From Rhizobium sp. SSA_523 (GTDB taxonomy: Bacteria; Pseudomonadota; Alphaproteobacteria; Rhizobiales; Rhizobiaceae), in contig NZ_CP129379.1 in NCBI RefSeq assembly GCF_030435705.1, positions 1 to 59,731 on the forward strand: a DNA stretch of 59,731 nucleotides. The letters run 5' to 3'. The notes beneath the pieces were generated by a model that ran no database searches, was not told the origin of the DNA, and saw only the letters and a list, made by a program, of their open reading frames with translations. Every line of letters starts with the position of its first letter. Positions within the stretch are counted from its first letter, which is position 1. This document shows, piece by piece, positions 7,992 through 17,297 of the stretch. The position numbers and the translations under genes were made by a program.

Positions 7992-10272
7992 TACTCTGGT
8001 GGCCGTCGCTGATGAAGAGCGGTTCGACAGGGCTCATCCCGCGGCGCTTCAGCCGGGACATGATATCGGCCACCGTCTGGACATCCCGCTGATTGCCCAT
8101 CACCAGGGATGTATTGGCGGCCGCCTCGATGGCGGGAAGCGCACCGCTCAAGGCATGCGGGCCGAGATAGACGATGACGAGATCGAAACGGTGGCCGCCC
8201 TCGCTCAGCCAGTCGGTCAGCGTGCTGATCCGCGGCACGAGGTCGAGCAGGCTGCGCGTGCGGGCCGGCGGCTGGGTGGCGCTCGGGCGCTGCACCTGGC
8301 CGGCCGGCATGAAGCAGAAGCCGTCCGCCGTCTCCGAGATCGCGATGAACTCCCCGGCAATGCGGTTCAGCGACACGGCATCGAGAAGTCCCGGATGCTG
8401 CTGTGCTGCCGCCAGTTCGGTCAGCCTGGCATCGGCATCGCCATCCACCAGCAGGACCTGATGCCCCAGCTGCGACACGGCATTGGCCAGCAGCAGGGCT
8501 GTTTCGGCAAAGCCCGGCTTTGCGGCGTAAAGGGCGATGCAATGGGTTTTGCGGGCCTTGGCCTCCCTGGCCCATCTGCGCGCCAGATCGAGATAGGGCG
8601 TGGAGGCCGAAACCGGCATGGCAGCCGGAGCCGGGGCCTGGGCAAGAGGCTGAACAGGAGCCTGGGCGATAGGTTGGACACCGGGTTGAACAAGGGGTTC
8701 AGCAGCAGGTTGAGCAGGGGGTTGAATGAGGGACGCAACAGGCGCGGAGGCCAGCACTGGCTCTTTGGCCGGCGGCTGCCTGCGCCCCATCCAGGCTCCC
8801 AAACCGGACAGACGCCGGAAAAGGGGCGTACGGCCTCGGCTCTGGCGGTTGTCGCGATCACCCTCGTCAGGATGGTTTTGCGCCGCGGCCGCCTCTCGAA
8901 GGCCGCGTTTTTCCCGCCTTGCCTCGGGCCCGCCGGTCGAGAGCGCAATGCCGCAACCGAATAGCAGGCCGAGAAGCGTGGCGCCAGCAACGATCAGCGC
9001 GCGAGGTGGTCCGCTCTTACGCAACGGCGCTTGCGCCGGCGAAATGATCTGCGGATTTTCGCTGACCGTCTGTTCCTGGCCGGTCAGCTGGCGGGTGCGC
9101 AGCAGAAAGGATTCATAGACAAGCCTGTCGCTGGCCAGCTTGCGCTCCAATTCGCGCAGACGCACCATGGATTCGTCATTCTGGTTCAGGCTGTTCTTGT
9201 AGTTTGTGAGATTGCTGCGCAGGATCTCCAGCTGGCTCTTCAGCTTGTCGCCATTGCGCGACAGGGACGTGGCGAAATCCTCGAGCTGCTTGTCGAGCAG
9301 GGAGGAAATGGTGCGGGTCCTCGCCTCGGCGCCGCGAAAGGAAGGATGGCGCTCGCCGAAGGAGGAGCGCATCACCGTCTGCTGTTCCAGCGCCGCCAGA
9401 TAGCGCGTGCGCAATTCGATGAGGGCCGGCGTCAGTGAGGCATCCGGCGTCAGCCGCAAATATTCGGGGTTCGAGCGGGCGAGGGCCAGTTCCGAAATCA
9501 GCGCGCGATTATCCGCCAGGCTGGCCGAAATGCGGGAAATCTCCGTATTGGCCTCGGTGATCTGCTGTTCCACCGTCGGGCGCCCGCCAATATCGACGAG
9601 ATTATGCTCCGCTTTATAGGCCTGGACGGCGCGGTCGCCGTCCTCGACCGCCTTTTCCAGGCTGGCCAGCTGGGCCGACAGATCCGTCGTGGCCTGGCGC
9701 AGGAAGCCGTTATTCATCGAGGCGCGCGTTTCAATATAGGTCTGCGCGATCGTATTGGCGATCCGTGCCGATTTTTCTGGATCATGGGTGGTGACGGACA
9801 GGTTAACAACGAAGCTTGATTTGTTCAGTGTTGCTGTAGTGACTAGTTGAAGGGCTTCTAGCGCCTTTTGTTTCCGCTTTTGTGAATCGGCTTCGTAGGG
9901 CTTGGTGGCGCCAAACTCTGGGTCATCCGCTAGATTTTGCGAAGTGACGACCGCCGATAGAACCTTGACGGAGGTCAGAATGAATTGTTGGTTGAGCGCA
10001 CGTGCTTCTGTGGAGTTCCGATTGGTTTCGACTTCGCTTTGAACAATACGCGAGCCTTCCGGATCAACGAGTATACCAGTAGTTGCGACGTAATAATTAC
10101 GGATAAGGAAAGATAGTCCTGCCGAAGTAACTAAAAATAGGACTCCCAGAGCGGCAATTAGCGCGATGTGATGACGTAAAGTCACCGAAACATAGGCGAA
10201 ATCAATTTGAGAAACGGCCTCGGCACGGTTGGAACCCTGCATGCCTTCGTCGAGATCCGTAGTGCCAGCCAT
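7975..10272 (-). CDS. Wzz/ExoP-like chain-length protein with degenerate BY-kinase domain
   Basis: A 765-aa polysaccharide co-polymerase. A cytoplasmic N-terminus is followed by TM1 (about residues 36-57), a long coiled-coil periplasmic Wzz/GNVR domain, and TM2 at about 425-447. A cytoplasmic Pro/Gln-rich linker follows, then an ATPase-like domain (about 560-765). The kinase domain looks dead. The Walker A position reads AAKPGFAETA (583-592) with no GK(S/T). Walker A' is VDGDADAR (609-616), the Walker B strand FDLVIV has no Asp, and there is no Tyr-rich tail. It should still set chain length with Wzy, but kinase control is probably lost. The first ~160 codons are much more A+T-rich (22 G/C of 60 at 10081-10140, against 41 of 60 at 9301-9360), implying a mosaic gene. 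Confidence 0.85.
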   Translation of the reverse strand: MAGTTDLDEGMQGSNRAEAVSQIDFAYVSVTLRHHIALIAALGVLFLVTSAGLSFLIRNYYVATTGILVDPEGSRIVQSEVETNRNSTEARALNQQFILTSVKVLSAVVTSQNLADDPEFGATKPYEADSQKRKQKALEALQLVTTATLNKSSFVVNLSVTTHDPEKSARIANTIAQTYIETRASMNNGFLRQATTDLSAQLASLEKAVEDGDRAVQAYKAEHNLVDIGGRPTVEQQITEANTEISRISASLADNRALISELALARSNPEYLRLTPDASLTPALIELRTRYLAALEQQTVMRSSFGERHPSFRGAEARTRTISSLLDKQLEDFATSLSRNGDKLKSQLEILRSNLTNYKNSLNQNDESMVRLRELERKLASDRLVYESFLLRTRQLTGQEQTVSENPQIISPAQAPLRKSGPPRALIVAGATLLGLLFGCGIALSTGGPEARREKRGLREAAAAQNHPDEGDRDNRQSRGRTPLFRRLSGLGAWMGRRQPPAKEPVLASAPVASLIQPPAQPAAEPLVQPGVQPIAQAPVQPLAQAPAPAAMPVSASTPYLDLARRWAREAKARKTHCIALYAAKPGFAETALLLANAVSQLGHQVLLVDGDADARLTELAAAQQHPGLLDAVSLNRIAGEFIAISETADGFCFMPAGQVQRPSATQPPARTRSLLDLVPRISTLTDWLSEGGHRFDLVIVYLGPHALSGALPAIEAAANTSLVMGNQRDVQTVADIMSRLKRRGMSPVEPLFISDGHQSIADAG

Positions 10273-10563
10273 AGGGGACGCCGCTTCTTTATCCTGTTCA
10301 CCTGGGATTTTCTCAGGCGAATTCTATTTCCAGTGTGTTAAGATATCTTTTACCGCAGTTTGGGCGCAGCCTGGTAAGGCTGGCCGCTCAGCCCCTTGTG
10401 CTTGCCCCTTCTCCTGGTCTTTGTGAGTTCCAGTGCTAGCTTCAGTTCCGAGCCTCACTCAGAGGCCCTTCGCCGGACCTTGTCTTTCCTTGTCCCTGTT
10501 CCATAGTTTTCAGCATCGATCCCGCGCGATCCTGCCTTGCCTGCGAAAGTCTCTCCTGTCGTG
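10273..10563. promoter_or_regulatory. divergent promoter region, Wzz-like gene / PAP2 gene
   Basis: This 290-base spacer separates divergent genes. The half next to the Wzz-like gene (10300-10360) is A+T-rich and probably holds its promoter, which would also drive the downstream GT4, wzy and wzx genes. No boxes or operators could be assigned with confidence. Confidence 0.4.
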
Positions 10564-11310
10564 ATGCTCAAGCATTTTCCCTCTTTTTCGAGACCCTATC
10601 TGTCGCGGCTCTCGGCTGCCCTGGAATATCGGGCCTGGCTTCTGGTCCTGATCGCCTCCGTCTTTGCCCTTGGCTTCGTCAGCCTCACCTCCGAGATCAT
10701 GGAAGGCGAGACCCGCCAGTTCGACGAGAGCATTCTCCTGGCCCTGCGCGATGCCTCCGATCCCTCGGTTCCCATCGGCCCTGTCTGGCTGACCAAGGTC
10801 ATGAACGACCTGACCGCCATGGGCGGCACGACCGTGCTGGCACTGATGACGGGCCTGGTCGTCCTTTATCTCTTGCTGCGCGGCTCGCGCCGCACAGCGC
10901 TTTTCGTCTCCGGCTCGATCCTGGGCGGATGGTTGCTCAGCAGTGCCCTCAAGCTCGGCGTGGCCCGGCCGCGGCCGGATCTCGTGCCGCATCTCGTCGA
11001 TGTCTATGATCTGAGTTTCCCCAGCGGCCACGCCATGCTGTCGGCCATTACCTATCTCACGCTCGGAGCGCTCCTGTCCCGGCTGGAAAAGACGGCGGCC
11101 TTGCGGCTGTTCTTTCCGCTGATTGCCCTCCTGCTGACCTTTCTGATCGGCTGCAGCCGGGTCTATCTTGGGGTTCACTATCCGACGGATGTGCTGGGCG
11201 GATGGGCGGCCGGAACCGCCTGGGCAAGTCTGACCTGGTTTGCCGCGCGCTGGTTCCTGGGCGGGCGGGAGATCGAGCCATCCCCCGCCACCACGCATCC
11301 AGACGATTGA
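10564..11310 (+). CDS. PAP2-family phosphatase, membrane bound
   Basis: A polytopic membrane phosphatase of the PAP2/undecaprenyl-diphosphatase type (about 248 aa). All three signature motifs are present: KLGVARPRPD, then FPSGHAM, then SRVYLGVHYPTDVLGG, in the usual order and spacing between hydrophobic helices. The family removes phosphate from lipid phosphates such as undecaprenyl diphosphate, phosphatidate or lipid A. Beside a Wzx/Wzy/Wzz locus, recycling the undecaprenyl carrier is the natural inference. I chose the ATG at 10564; in-frame GTG (10561) and TTG (10537) starts are possible. It stands alone on the plus strand. Confidence 0.85.
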   Translation: MLKHFPSFSRPYLSRLSAALEYRAWLLVLIASVFALGFVSLTSEIMEGETRQFDESILLALRDASDPSVPIGPVWLTKVMNDLTAMGGTTVLALMTGLVVLYLLLRGSRRTALFVSGSILGGWLLSSALKLGVARPRPDLVPHLVDVYDLSFPSGHAMLSAITYLTLGALLSRLEKTAALRLFFPLIALLLTFLIGCSRVYLGVHYPTDVLGGWAAGTAWASLTWFAARWFLGGREIEPSPATTHPDD

Positions 11311-11383
11311 GGCTCAAGGATCGGGGCTATTGAAGGTGAGGGGGGGATCGGCCGGTTGCGGCGGCGCGCTGGCGCGCGATCTT

Positions 11384-12454
11384 TCAGCGCCTTGCGGCCA
11401 GCGCCCGCGCCACCCGGCCGCCCAATTGGGCAAAGGCATCGCGGCCGAGATTGCATGCCCCGTTCAGGGATGGTGGATAGCGCCGCACCGTGACCTGTTC
11501 CTGACGCCGCAGCGGCCAGTGCCTCTGCCAATTCTCCCCGACGCCCAAGAATTCGTGCACCGTCAGGCCCTCGGCGATCGACGCCTTCAGCGTCTCATGC
11601 GTCAGGAGAATGCCCGGAGAACAGGCTTCGAAGGCCTCGTCAAAGCCGATCTTCAACTCGTATAGACGTCCGCCGGAGCGAAGGCCAAGGCGAATGGCGA
11701 CCGTGCGGCCATCAATCAGCATGCGATCGCCGCGCAGGGCGCCGCTTGGCGCCATGCGGCCGAGATAGAGGTCGAAGAAGCGTCTCTGCCCCTCGTTATG
11801 GCTGAGCGATGTCTTGTTGCGCCCCTTCCAGCCGGACGCTTCCACCTGAACGAGATCCTGCAGAAAGGCCGCCCGGTTGTCGTCCTGCAGGGTCTCCATC
11901 AGGAACTGGACGGAGCCGAATTTTTCCGCGCGCCTTTGCTTGCGGCGCAGCATGGTCCGCGCGCTCTTCGACAGGCCCTCGTCGAGCTGCGCCTGCGTGG
12001 CGGGCAGGAGGGCGGCATGACCGCTTCCGGATCTTTCAATGGACAAGGCGCCGCGTCCCAGCGCTTTCACCGCCGCATATTCGCTCCCGTCGCGGGAGAG
12101 ATGCGACAATTTCAGGGCGAGGCCCTGCCGGAGGATCGCCAGGACCAGCGCATCGAGCGCCGCACGATCGGCATAGAGGAAGGCATCCGGTTCCCCCACA
12201 TCCCGCGCCAGACATTGGAGATGAGCGGCGGGACCCCGGTGAAACCGCGCCAAGGGCGCAAGGGCGACGAGGCTCTCGCCATCCCAAAGGGCAAAGACCT
12301 GCAAGTGAACCTGCCCCTCATAGGCTTCCGCGGCCGACAGCATCCATCTGTGTTGCAACATCGGATAGGGCGTCCGTTGCGCCAGGCGGGACCAGGCCTC
12401 GCCGATTGCATGCAACCGCGCGACGCTGTCGATGATCTCAAGCCGCATCCATTC
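11384..12454 (-). CDS. GNAT-superfamily acyltransferase (CelD/BcsL-like, Acetyltransf_6)
   Basis: A 356-aa protein resembling CelD/BcsL-type acyltransferases with two GNAT-like halves. The C-terminal half has the conserved pattern ...YELKIGFDEAFEACSPGILLTHETLKASIAEG, followed by a short segment typical of the family. These proteins occur in cellulose and exopolysaccharide loci and are thought to acylate a glycan or its precursor; the reaction here is inferred. The ATG at 12454 is preceded by GGAGGA; the open frame 32 codons further upstream has no supporting features. It is convergent with the PAP2 gene. Confidence 0.8.
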   Translation of the reverse strand, partial: EWMRLEIIDSVARLHAIGEAWSRLAQRTPYPMLQHRWMLSAAEAYEGQVHLQVFALWDGESLVALAPLARFHRGPAAHLQCLARDVGEPDAFLYADRAALDALVLAILRQGLALKLSHLSRDGSEYAAVKALGRGALSIERSGSGHAALLPATQAQLDEGLSKSARTMLRRKQRRAEKFGSVQFLMETLQDDNRAAFLQDLVQVEASGWKGRNKTSLSHNEGQRRFFDLYLGRMAPSGALRGDRMLIDGRTVAIRLGLRSGGRLYELKIGFDEAFEACSPGILLTHETLKASIAEGLTVHEFLGVGENWQRHWPLRRQEQVTVRRYPPSLNGACNLGRDAFAQLGGRVARALAARR

Positions 12455-12694
12455 CTCCGTCTTCGGTGGCTGTGGCGGAGAAATTGACGCCAAGGGATGA
12501 ATATCTCCGTCACCTATCCCCGAAAATCCGAGGAAGCATCGCATTCTCACGGGAATGTGACTGCAACCAAGCCTTGTTTTTCGAAAGATCCAAGGTTTTT
12601 CGCGAGAATACAGGATCGCTTGATAAGCAAATTTATCTGATGTGGCTTTGCCGCCGCCTTCCGGCCGCGCGCCAGCCCCGGTCGCTTGTCCCGC

Positions 12695-13099
12695 TCAGGC
12701 GGTGGAGGAGGCGGGATGACATTTCAGGTCCGTCTGCGAAAAATCCTGACCCTTGAAGAGCAGCGGAGCCTTGGCGATTGCGGCAACGGCATAGGAGAAG
12801 CAGTCGCCCATGTTCAGACCCGCTGGATGTCGGCCCTTGCCGTATCGGTCCAGCGCGGATTCAGCCGCACGATAGTGCTTTTCGCTGAAAGCGATCGGCA
12901 TGATGTTTGGCGCGTCAACGAACCGGGAAACAATGTCAGCCGGATTGGAAAAGCGTTTGGCTGTCAAAACCGTTCTGGTTTCGAACAGAGTAGGCCAGCC
13001 GACAACGATCTCTTCTTGCCGGAGGACCGACTTGAATGTTTCAGCTTCCGGCTCCTCTAGGACGATTGCGACAAGAACCGAGGTGTCGATCGCAATCAT
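12695..13099 (-). CDS. vapC: VapC-like PIN-domain toxin
   Basis: A 134-aa PIN-domain ribonuclease. The first acidic residue is in MIAIDTSVLVAI, a second acidic residue lies mid-protein (FETRTVL), and the third cluster is in LNMGDCFSYAVA, matching the usual VapC pattern of Asp/Glu metal ligands. VapC toxins cleave RNA, often initiator tRNA, when the antitoxin is lost. Its start overlaps the stop of the upstream antitoxin gene by four bases (ATGA). On this replicon the pair most likely acts in post-segregational maintenance. Family assignment is confident; the RNA target is unknown. Confidence 0.88.
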   Translation of the reverse strand: MIAIDTSVLVAIVLEEPEAETFKSVLRQEEIVVGWPTLFETRTVLTAKRFSNPADIVSRFVDAPNIMPIAFSEKHYRAAESALDRYGKGRHPAGLNMGDCFSYAVAAIAKAPLLFKGQDFSQTDLKCHPASSTA

Positions 13100-13353
13100 A
13101 TGGGCAGACCGTTTTCGTCATAGAGATCATCATGCGCAGAGGTCGTACCAGCCGGAACAGTGCGACGACCTTCTGCTGCAAGCTCCCAGACGGCATCCAG
13201 CGGATGCTTTTTATCCTGTTGCCTCAATTCGACATCATAGCGCTCGAGCGCGATTTCGACGAGCCGGTTGATCGGCTGGCCCGTCCGGCGGGACAGCGCA
13301 TGCGCGAGATCGCGCGCCTTGCTGCTGCGAATGGAAAGCTGGGGCTCGGACAT
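13096..13353 (-). CDS. vapB: VapB-like antitoxin (PSK transcription factor type)
   Basis: An 85-aa partner of the PIN toxin. The N-terminal half (QLSIRSSKARDLAHALSRRT) resembles the Rv0623/PSK-type ribbon-helix-helix antitoxins. The C-terminal half is acidic, short and probably disordered until it wraps the toxin. It comes first in the operon and overlaps vapC by four bases. As in related pairs it should bind its own promoter. A weak inverted repeat (GATAA...TTATC, 13437-13453) lies about 85 bases upstream and might be part of the operator, but this is unproven. Confidence 0.82.
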   Translation of the reverse strand: MSEPQLSIRSSKARDLAHALSRRTGQPINRLVEIALERYDVELRQQDKKHPLDAVWELAAEGRRTVPAGTTSAHDDLYDENGLPI

Positions 13354-13863
13354 GGTGTGCCTCGTCGAAAATGTGGCCTTAACATACAGACAGTAGGGCG
13401 AGATGGCAAGAGAATCGTGTTAGATGGCTAACCTCTGATAAGCGATAGTTATCGGTCGTGAAGGTGCAGCGAACTTCTTGCCTGCTGTCATGGACGCTAG
13501 GGGTTGAATGGCGTCGCTATGGGTTGTGTTTGCGTGGAAATCCATGGCCTTACGGCAGGGACTTTCGGCCCGGCGTTTTCTTCCGAGGCGCTTTTTCCCG
13601 GGTTTAACCGGATCGACGGAGACGCGCGATCGGCAGCGCAAAACTTGGGCTCCCTATCAAAATTTGCCGCAATCGCTTTTTAAGAATGGACGCATTCGGC
13701 CATGAGGGCCGCAGGCGGGATCATGAAATGGCCGGGCCACACCTTGACGCTGTGCCATTGCGCATCATCTCCCTCTATCGATAGTACATGATGTACGCGG
13801 CATTAACCCATCCGAGGCGCTGAACTGCCGGCCGATGGCATCATCTTGAAATGGAGGACTGAC
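13354..13863. promoter_or_regulatory. 510-base spacer upstream of vapBC and of the RTX/DUF4214 gene
   Basis: Divergent spacer. Several short frames exist but none has a recognisable product or ribosome site that I trust. It should hold the vapBC promoter on the left and the promoter of the DUF4214 gene on the right. A GATAA/TTATC inverted repeat at 13437-13453 is the only structure I note. Confidence 0.35.
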
Positions 13864-14802
13864 ATGGCGACATCCCGCGCCTATACCGCAACCAATCTTG
13901 TCGATCCGACCTTCTGGTCGGGGGATGTCGTACGCGGAACCTCGAGCGAATACGTCATCAGCGACGGATACCGCACGGCTTATTATGACGGCTATGGTTT
14001 CGGCTATTCCGGGCGCGCTCTGGTGGCGGGCACCATGACCGGCTTCAGCCAATATGCCGGCAATTCCATCATCGGCGAGGTCTACGGCTTTTCAGCGCCC
14101 GCTTCGCTTGCCGATTCCTATCTCAGCCGCGGCGACCTGAAGAGCTTCATTTCCCTGATGCTGCGCAGCGACGACCAGATCTACGGCTCGACAGGCAGTG
14201 ACAAGCTGGCCGGCTATGACGGCAATGACGTCATCTATACGCGCGGCGGCAATGATTATGTCGATGGCGGCCGGGGGATCGATACCGCCGTTCTGTCCGG
14301 AAACGGTTCCGATTACTTTCTCAAATCGGATAATGGCTTCATCTTTTTGGATAAGAAGAACGGCACATCCGACAATGATTTCATCAATGTCGAGCGCATC
14401 CGCTTCGACAATGGGACGCTGGCCGTCGATACCAATGGCAATGCGGGCCAGGCCTATCGCATCTATCAGGCGGCTTTCGACCGCACGCCCGATAGCGGCG
14501 GCCTGAAATACTGGATCGATCAGATGGATCGCGGCGCGAGCCTGACGGATGTCGGCTTCGGCTTTGCCCAGTCGCAGGAGTTCCGGTCTGTCTACGGCTC
14601 CAACCCCTCCAATTACGATTTCGTGTCGAGGCTGTACCAGAATGTTCTCGATCGCCAGGGCGAGGCGGGTGGCATGAACTACTGGACAAGCCAGCTGGAT
14701 CGCGGCGCAAGCAAGGCCTATGTGCTGGCAAGCTTTGCCGAAAGCCCGGAAAACGTCGCGGCCGTCGCGCCGGAAATCAGCGCCGGCATCTGGCTGACCT
14801 GA
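13864..14802 (+). CDS. RTX-like secreted protein with two DUF4214 units
   Basis: A 312-aa protein with no classical signal peptide. Residues about 115-140 contain Gly/Asp-rich nonapeptide-like RTX repeats ([25 protein letters not shown]), expected to bind calcium. The C-terminal ~120 residues hold two DUF4214 units ([20 protein letters not shown] and a second ending in FAESPE). RTX repeats without a Sec signal suggest type I secretion, and a type I system lies at 33.5-36.7 kb. The ATG at 13864 has GGAGGAC upstream; an ATG 18 bases earlier is less likely. The C-terminal WLT resembles the hydrophobic end of the M10 protein at 43.8 kb. Function is unknown; a surface or matrix role is inferred. 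Confidence 0.75.
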   Translation: MATSRAYTATNLVDPTFWSGDVVRGTSSEYVISDGYRTAYYDGYGFGYSGRALVAGTMTGFSQYAGNSIIGEVYGFSAPASLADSYLSRGDLKSFISLMLRSDDQIYGSTGSDKLAGYDGNDVIYTRGGNDYVDGGRGIDTAVLSGNGSDYFLKSDNGFIFLDKKNGTSDNDFINVERIRFDNGTLAVDTNGNAGQAYRIYQAAFDRTPDSGGLKYWIDQMDRGASLTDVGFGFAQSQEFRSVYGSNPSNYDFVSRLYQNVLDRQGEAGGMNYWTSQLDRGASKAYVLASFAESPENVAAVAPEISAGIWLT

Positions 14803-14859
14803 TCCTTCTGGCCGCCAAGGGTCGGCACGAGAAACACAAGCAGACCGATGACAGGGATA

Positions 14860-14887
14860 AAGGCCCCTTGGAGCGATCCGGGGCCTT
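14860..14887. terminator. hairpin between convergent genes
   Basis: The inverted repeat AAGGCCCC / GGGGCCTT with a 12-base loop lies between the convergent RTX/DUF4214 gene and the double glycosyltransferase gene. Its A and T edges allow termination in either direction. Confidence 0.6.
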
Positions 14888-14915
14888 CATCATTGTTCTT
14901 AAAGGATATGACCCG

Positions 14916-17297
14916 TTACGCGCTTTGCGCTATCTCCTCCAGGAAGCGGTCGGCGATGACGGACCAGCTATAATCCTCTTCGACGCGGCTACGCGCCGCG
15001 AGAATAAGAGCGTCCAGCTCCGTCTCGCCCATGTCTGCCATTGTCGCGAGCGCTGCAGGCAGATCGCTGGTCGGTGCGCAGAGGAAGTGTTCGCCCTTGG
15101 TGATGGTGAGGCCGCGGGCGCCGAATTCAGTGGAGATCACCGGCACGCCGGCCGCCATATAGTCCAGCATTTTCAGGTTGGTGCCCGTGCCAGAGTGCAT
15201 CGGGTTCAAGGCGATATCGGCGATCGACAGCATCAGGTCGCGGGTTCTCATATCGACCGCCCCCATCATCTCCATATTGTCCGGCAGCCTGCGATCCTTG
15301 AAGGGCAGGCAGACGCTGCCAAGAATGACGAAGCGCGTCTGCGGGCAATCGGGCGCTTGCAGGATCAGGTCCTCGACGGCCTCCAGATTGGGGCCATGCC
15401 AGCTTCCCATGAAGATGGCGAGCTGCCGGCCGCTGATACCGCCGATCCCCTGCAAGCGACGGCGCTCACCCAAGGGCGTATAGGCGACATCATCAAGAGA
15501 AACGCCATTGGGCACTTCCGACAGGCGTGCCCGGGTCGGACCATACAGGCTTTCCAGCGCCTGGAGATCCCGATTGGCGCAGGCAAAGACCCGCTCGGCG
15601 GTGATCCAGCAGTCGCGCTCGGCCATTTCCACTTCCCGCAACAGGCTTCTGGCCTGCGGGAGATCGCCGAAGACCGCCGTCTTCAGGGTCTTTTCGACAT
15701 CCTGCGCCTCATACCAGAAGCTCTTGTCGGGCGCTGCCCGCTTCAGCCAGTCCACCATGAAGGGATGGCAGGCAATGACGACCCGGCTGGTCATGGCCGA
15801 CAGTTTCAGGGCTTCGCTATAATCCGGCGTCAGGCCGAGAAGCGCATTGGCCGTCACATCGCTGACCGGCTTGTGATCGACGAGCCGCGACACCTCATAT
15901 TCGGCCTGGGCATGCGCCTGGCTGCGCGGAATGCTGATTTCCATCAGGCCCGGAGCGATTTCGGCCTCGTGGCGGACATCGCCGACGGCGCTGAGCGTGA
16001 CGAGATCCACGTCATACGTCTTTGCGAGGTTGCGATAGAGATGGAACACCCGTGACTGGCCGCCATTCATCGGCGGATAGACTTTGAACGTCGTAGCCAC
16101 GGTCATTTTCGGCCGGATGATCCGCGTCTTCACATGCGGAGCCGAGACCTCCAGAAGCCCCCGGGCGACCGTATCCCAGCGAATGGTGGAGACTTTTTCG
16201 CGGGCCGCCTGGCCAAGCGCCACGGCCTCCTCTTCGTCCGCCGCCAGGCGGTTCAGCCATTCGCCAAGCGCTGCCGGATGCGGCTTGGATACAAATCCGG
16301 TCTTGCCCTGCACCACGAATTCGCAGGGGCCGCCGCTATCCAAGGCGGTCAGGACGGGCTTGCCGCTCTTCATCGCCTCGATGGTGATGAGGCCATAATC
16401 CTCATCCACCGGAATGAAGGGAACGGCGCGGGCATCGGCATAGAGCCCCGGCATGGCATCATCGGCCACATAGCCCAGGAAACGGATGCGCGGATCCTCC
16501 CCGGCAACCGCCTTCAGGCGGGCCTCGTCCGGGCCCGTGCCGGCGATCAGGAGCGGAATATCGCCCTTCACCGATTTCATCGCCTCGATCAGGAGATCGA
16601 TGCGCTTGGGCCGGTCCAGCCGGCTGCTGGTGAAGAAATACTGGCTTTTGCCGCAGCTGTAATTGTCGCGATGCGGCGGCGGATAGAGCACGTCCACCGG
16701 CATGTCCGGCGGGAAATAGCTCTTGCGGCGCGCAACCGTGGCGGAAATGGCCGCATAGCGCTGGATACGCATCGGTGAGAGCGCGGCATTGTCGAGGAAA
16801 TGGATGACGGCACGGCTGAAGGCACCCGGAAACGCCGTGACCTCGGGCGGCAGGTCGATCTTGCGCAGGGACCGCAACCGGTCGAACAGTTCCGGGATCT
16901 GGTCGGGATCCGGATTGGCAATCCCGTCCTCCAGCCATTCCGCCAGATTGCCGAGCCGCGGATGCTTCAGAATGTCCGGATGATGCTGGCTTGACGGATA
17001 GGTGTCGTAGAGCCCGCGCAACCGGTGCAGCATATAGCAGACATGGTTTGGATGCTTGACCATCCAGCCCGGATATTTGCCGGAGATCACGCAATCATAG
17101 GCCGACAGATCGAGCTTGGAAAAGGTCTCGTAGGAACTGACGAGATCCCAGAAATTGCTCTCCGGCGCCATCACCGAGATGATGTCGCAGCGATGCTCGG
17201 TCTCTTCCTCGAAATGCTGCTGCAGGCCCCACCACAGGTTTTCCGCGCCCCCTAAGGCCAGCGGAACCGGATGCGGCGTCACGAGTGCGATCTTCAT
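14916..17297 (-). CDS. fused double glycosyltransferase (GT4-GT4)
   Basis: A 793-aa protein made of two GT-B domains. The first starts MKIALVTPHPVPLALGGAEN and has a complete donor site (FTSSRLDRPKRIDLLIEA, then EDYGLITIEAMKSG). The second begins near residue 400 (TVATTFKVYPPMNGGQSRV) and ends with a GT4-like donor domain (HSGTGTNLKMLDYMAAGVP). The open frame runs far upstream of 17297, but that part only shadows the preceding gene. The ATG at 17297 overlaps that gene's stop by four bases (ATGA) and gives the family N-terminus. Two fused transferases probably add consecutive sugars, as in other bifunctional O-antigen enzymes. It is the last gene of a three-gene minus-strand operon. Confidence 0.85.
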   Translation of the reverse strand: MKIALVTPHPVPLALGGAENLWWGLQQHFEEETEHRCDIISVMAPESNFWDLVSSYETFSKLDLSAYDCVISGKYPGWMVKHPNHVCYMLHRLRGLYDTYPSSQHHPDILKHPRLGNLAEWLEDGIANPDPDQIPELFDRLRSLRKIDLPPEVTAFPGAFSRAVIHFLDNAALSPMRIQRYAAISATVARRKSYFPPDMPVDVLYPPPHRDNYSCGKSQYFFTSSRLDRPKRIDLLIEAMKSVKGDIPLLIAGTGPDEARLKAVAGEDPRIRFLGYVADDAMPGLYADARAVPFIPVDEDYGLITIEAMKSGKPVLTALDSGGPCEFVVQGKTGFVSKPHPAALGEWLNRLAADEEEAVALGQAAREKVSTIRWDTVARGLLEVSAPHVKTRIIRPKMTVATTFKVYPPMNGGQSRVFHLYRNLAKTYDVDLVTLSAVGDVRHEAEIAPGLMEISIPRSQAHAQAEYEVSRLVDHKPVSDVTANALLGLTPDYSEALKLSAMTSRVVIACHPFMVDWLKRAAPDKSFWYEAQDVEKTLKTAVFGDLPQARSLLREVEMAERDCWITAERVFACANRDLQALESLYGPTRARLSEVPNGVSLDDVAYTPLGERRRLQGIGGISGRQLAIFMGSWHGPNLEAVEDLILQAPDCPQTRFVILGSVCLPFKDRRLPDNMEMMGAVDMRTRDLMLSIADIALNPMHSGTGTNLKMLDYMAAGVPVISTEFGARGLTITKGEHFLCAPTSDLPAALATMADMGETELDALILAARSRVEEDYSWSVIADRFLEEIAQSA

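Noticed and set aside
13508..13705. 65-aa plus-strand frame in the vapBC upstream spacer
   Set aside because: No ribosome site I trust, no recognisable domain, Arg-rich composition typical of chance frames.
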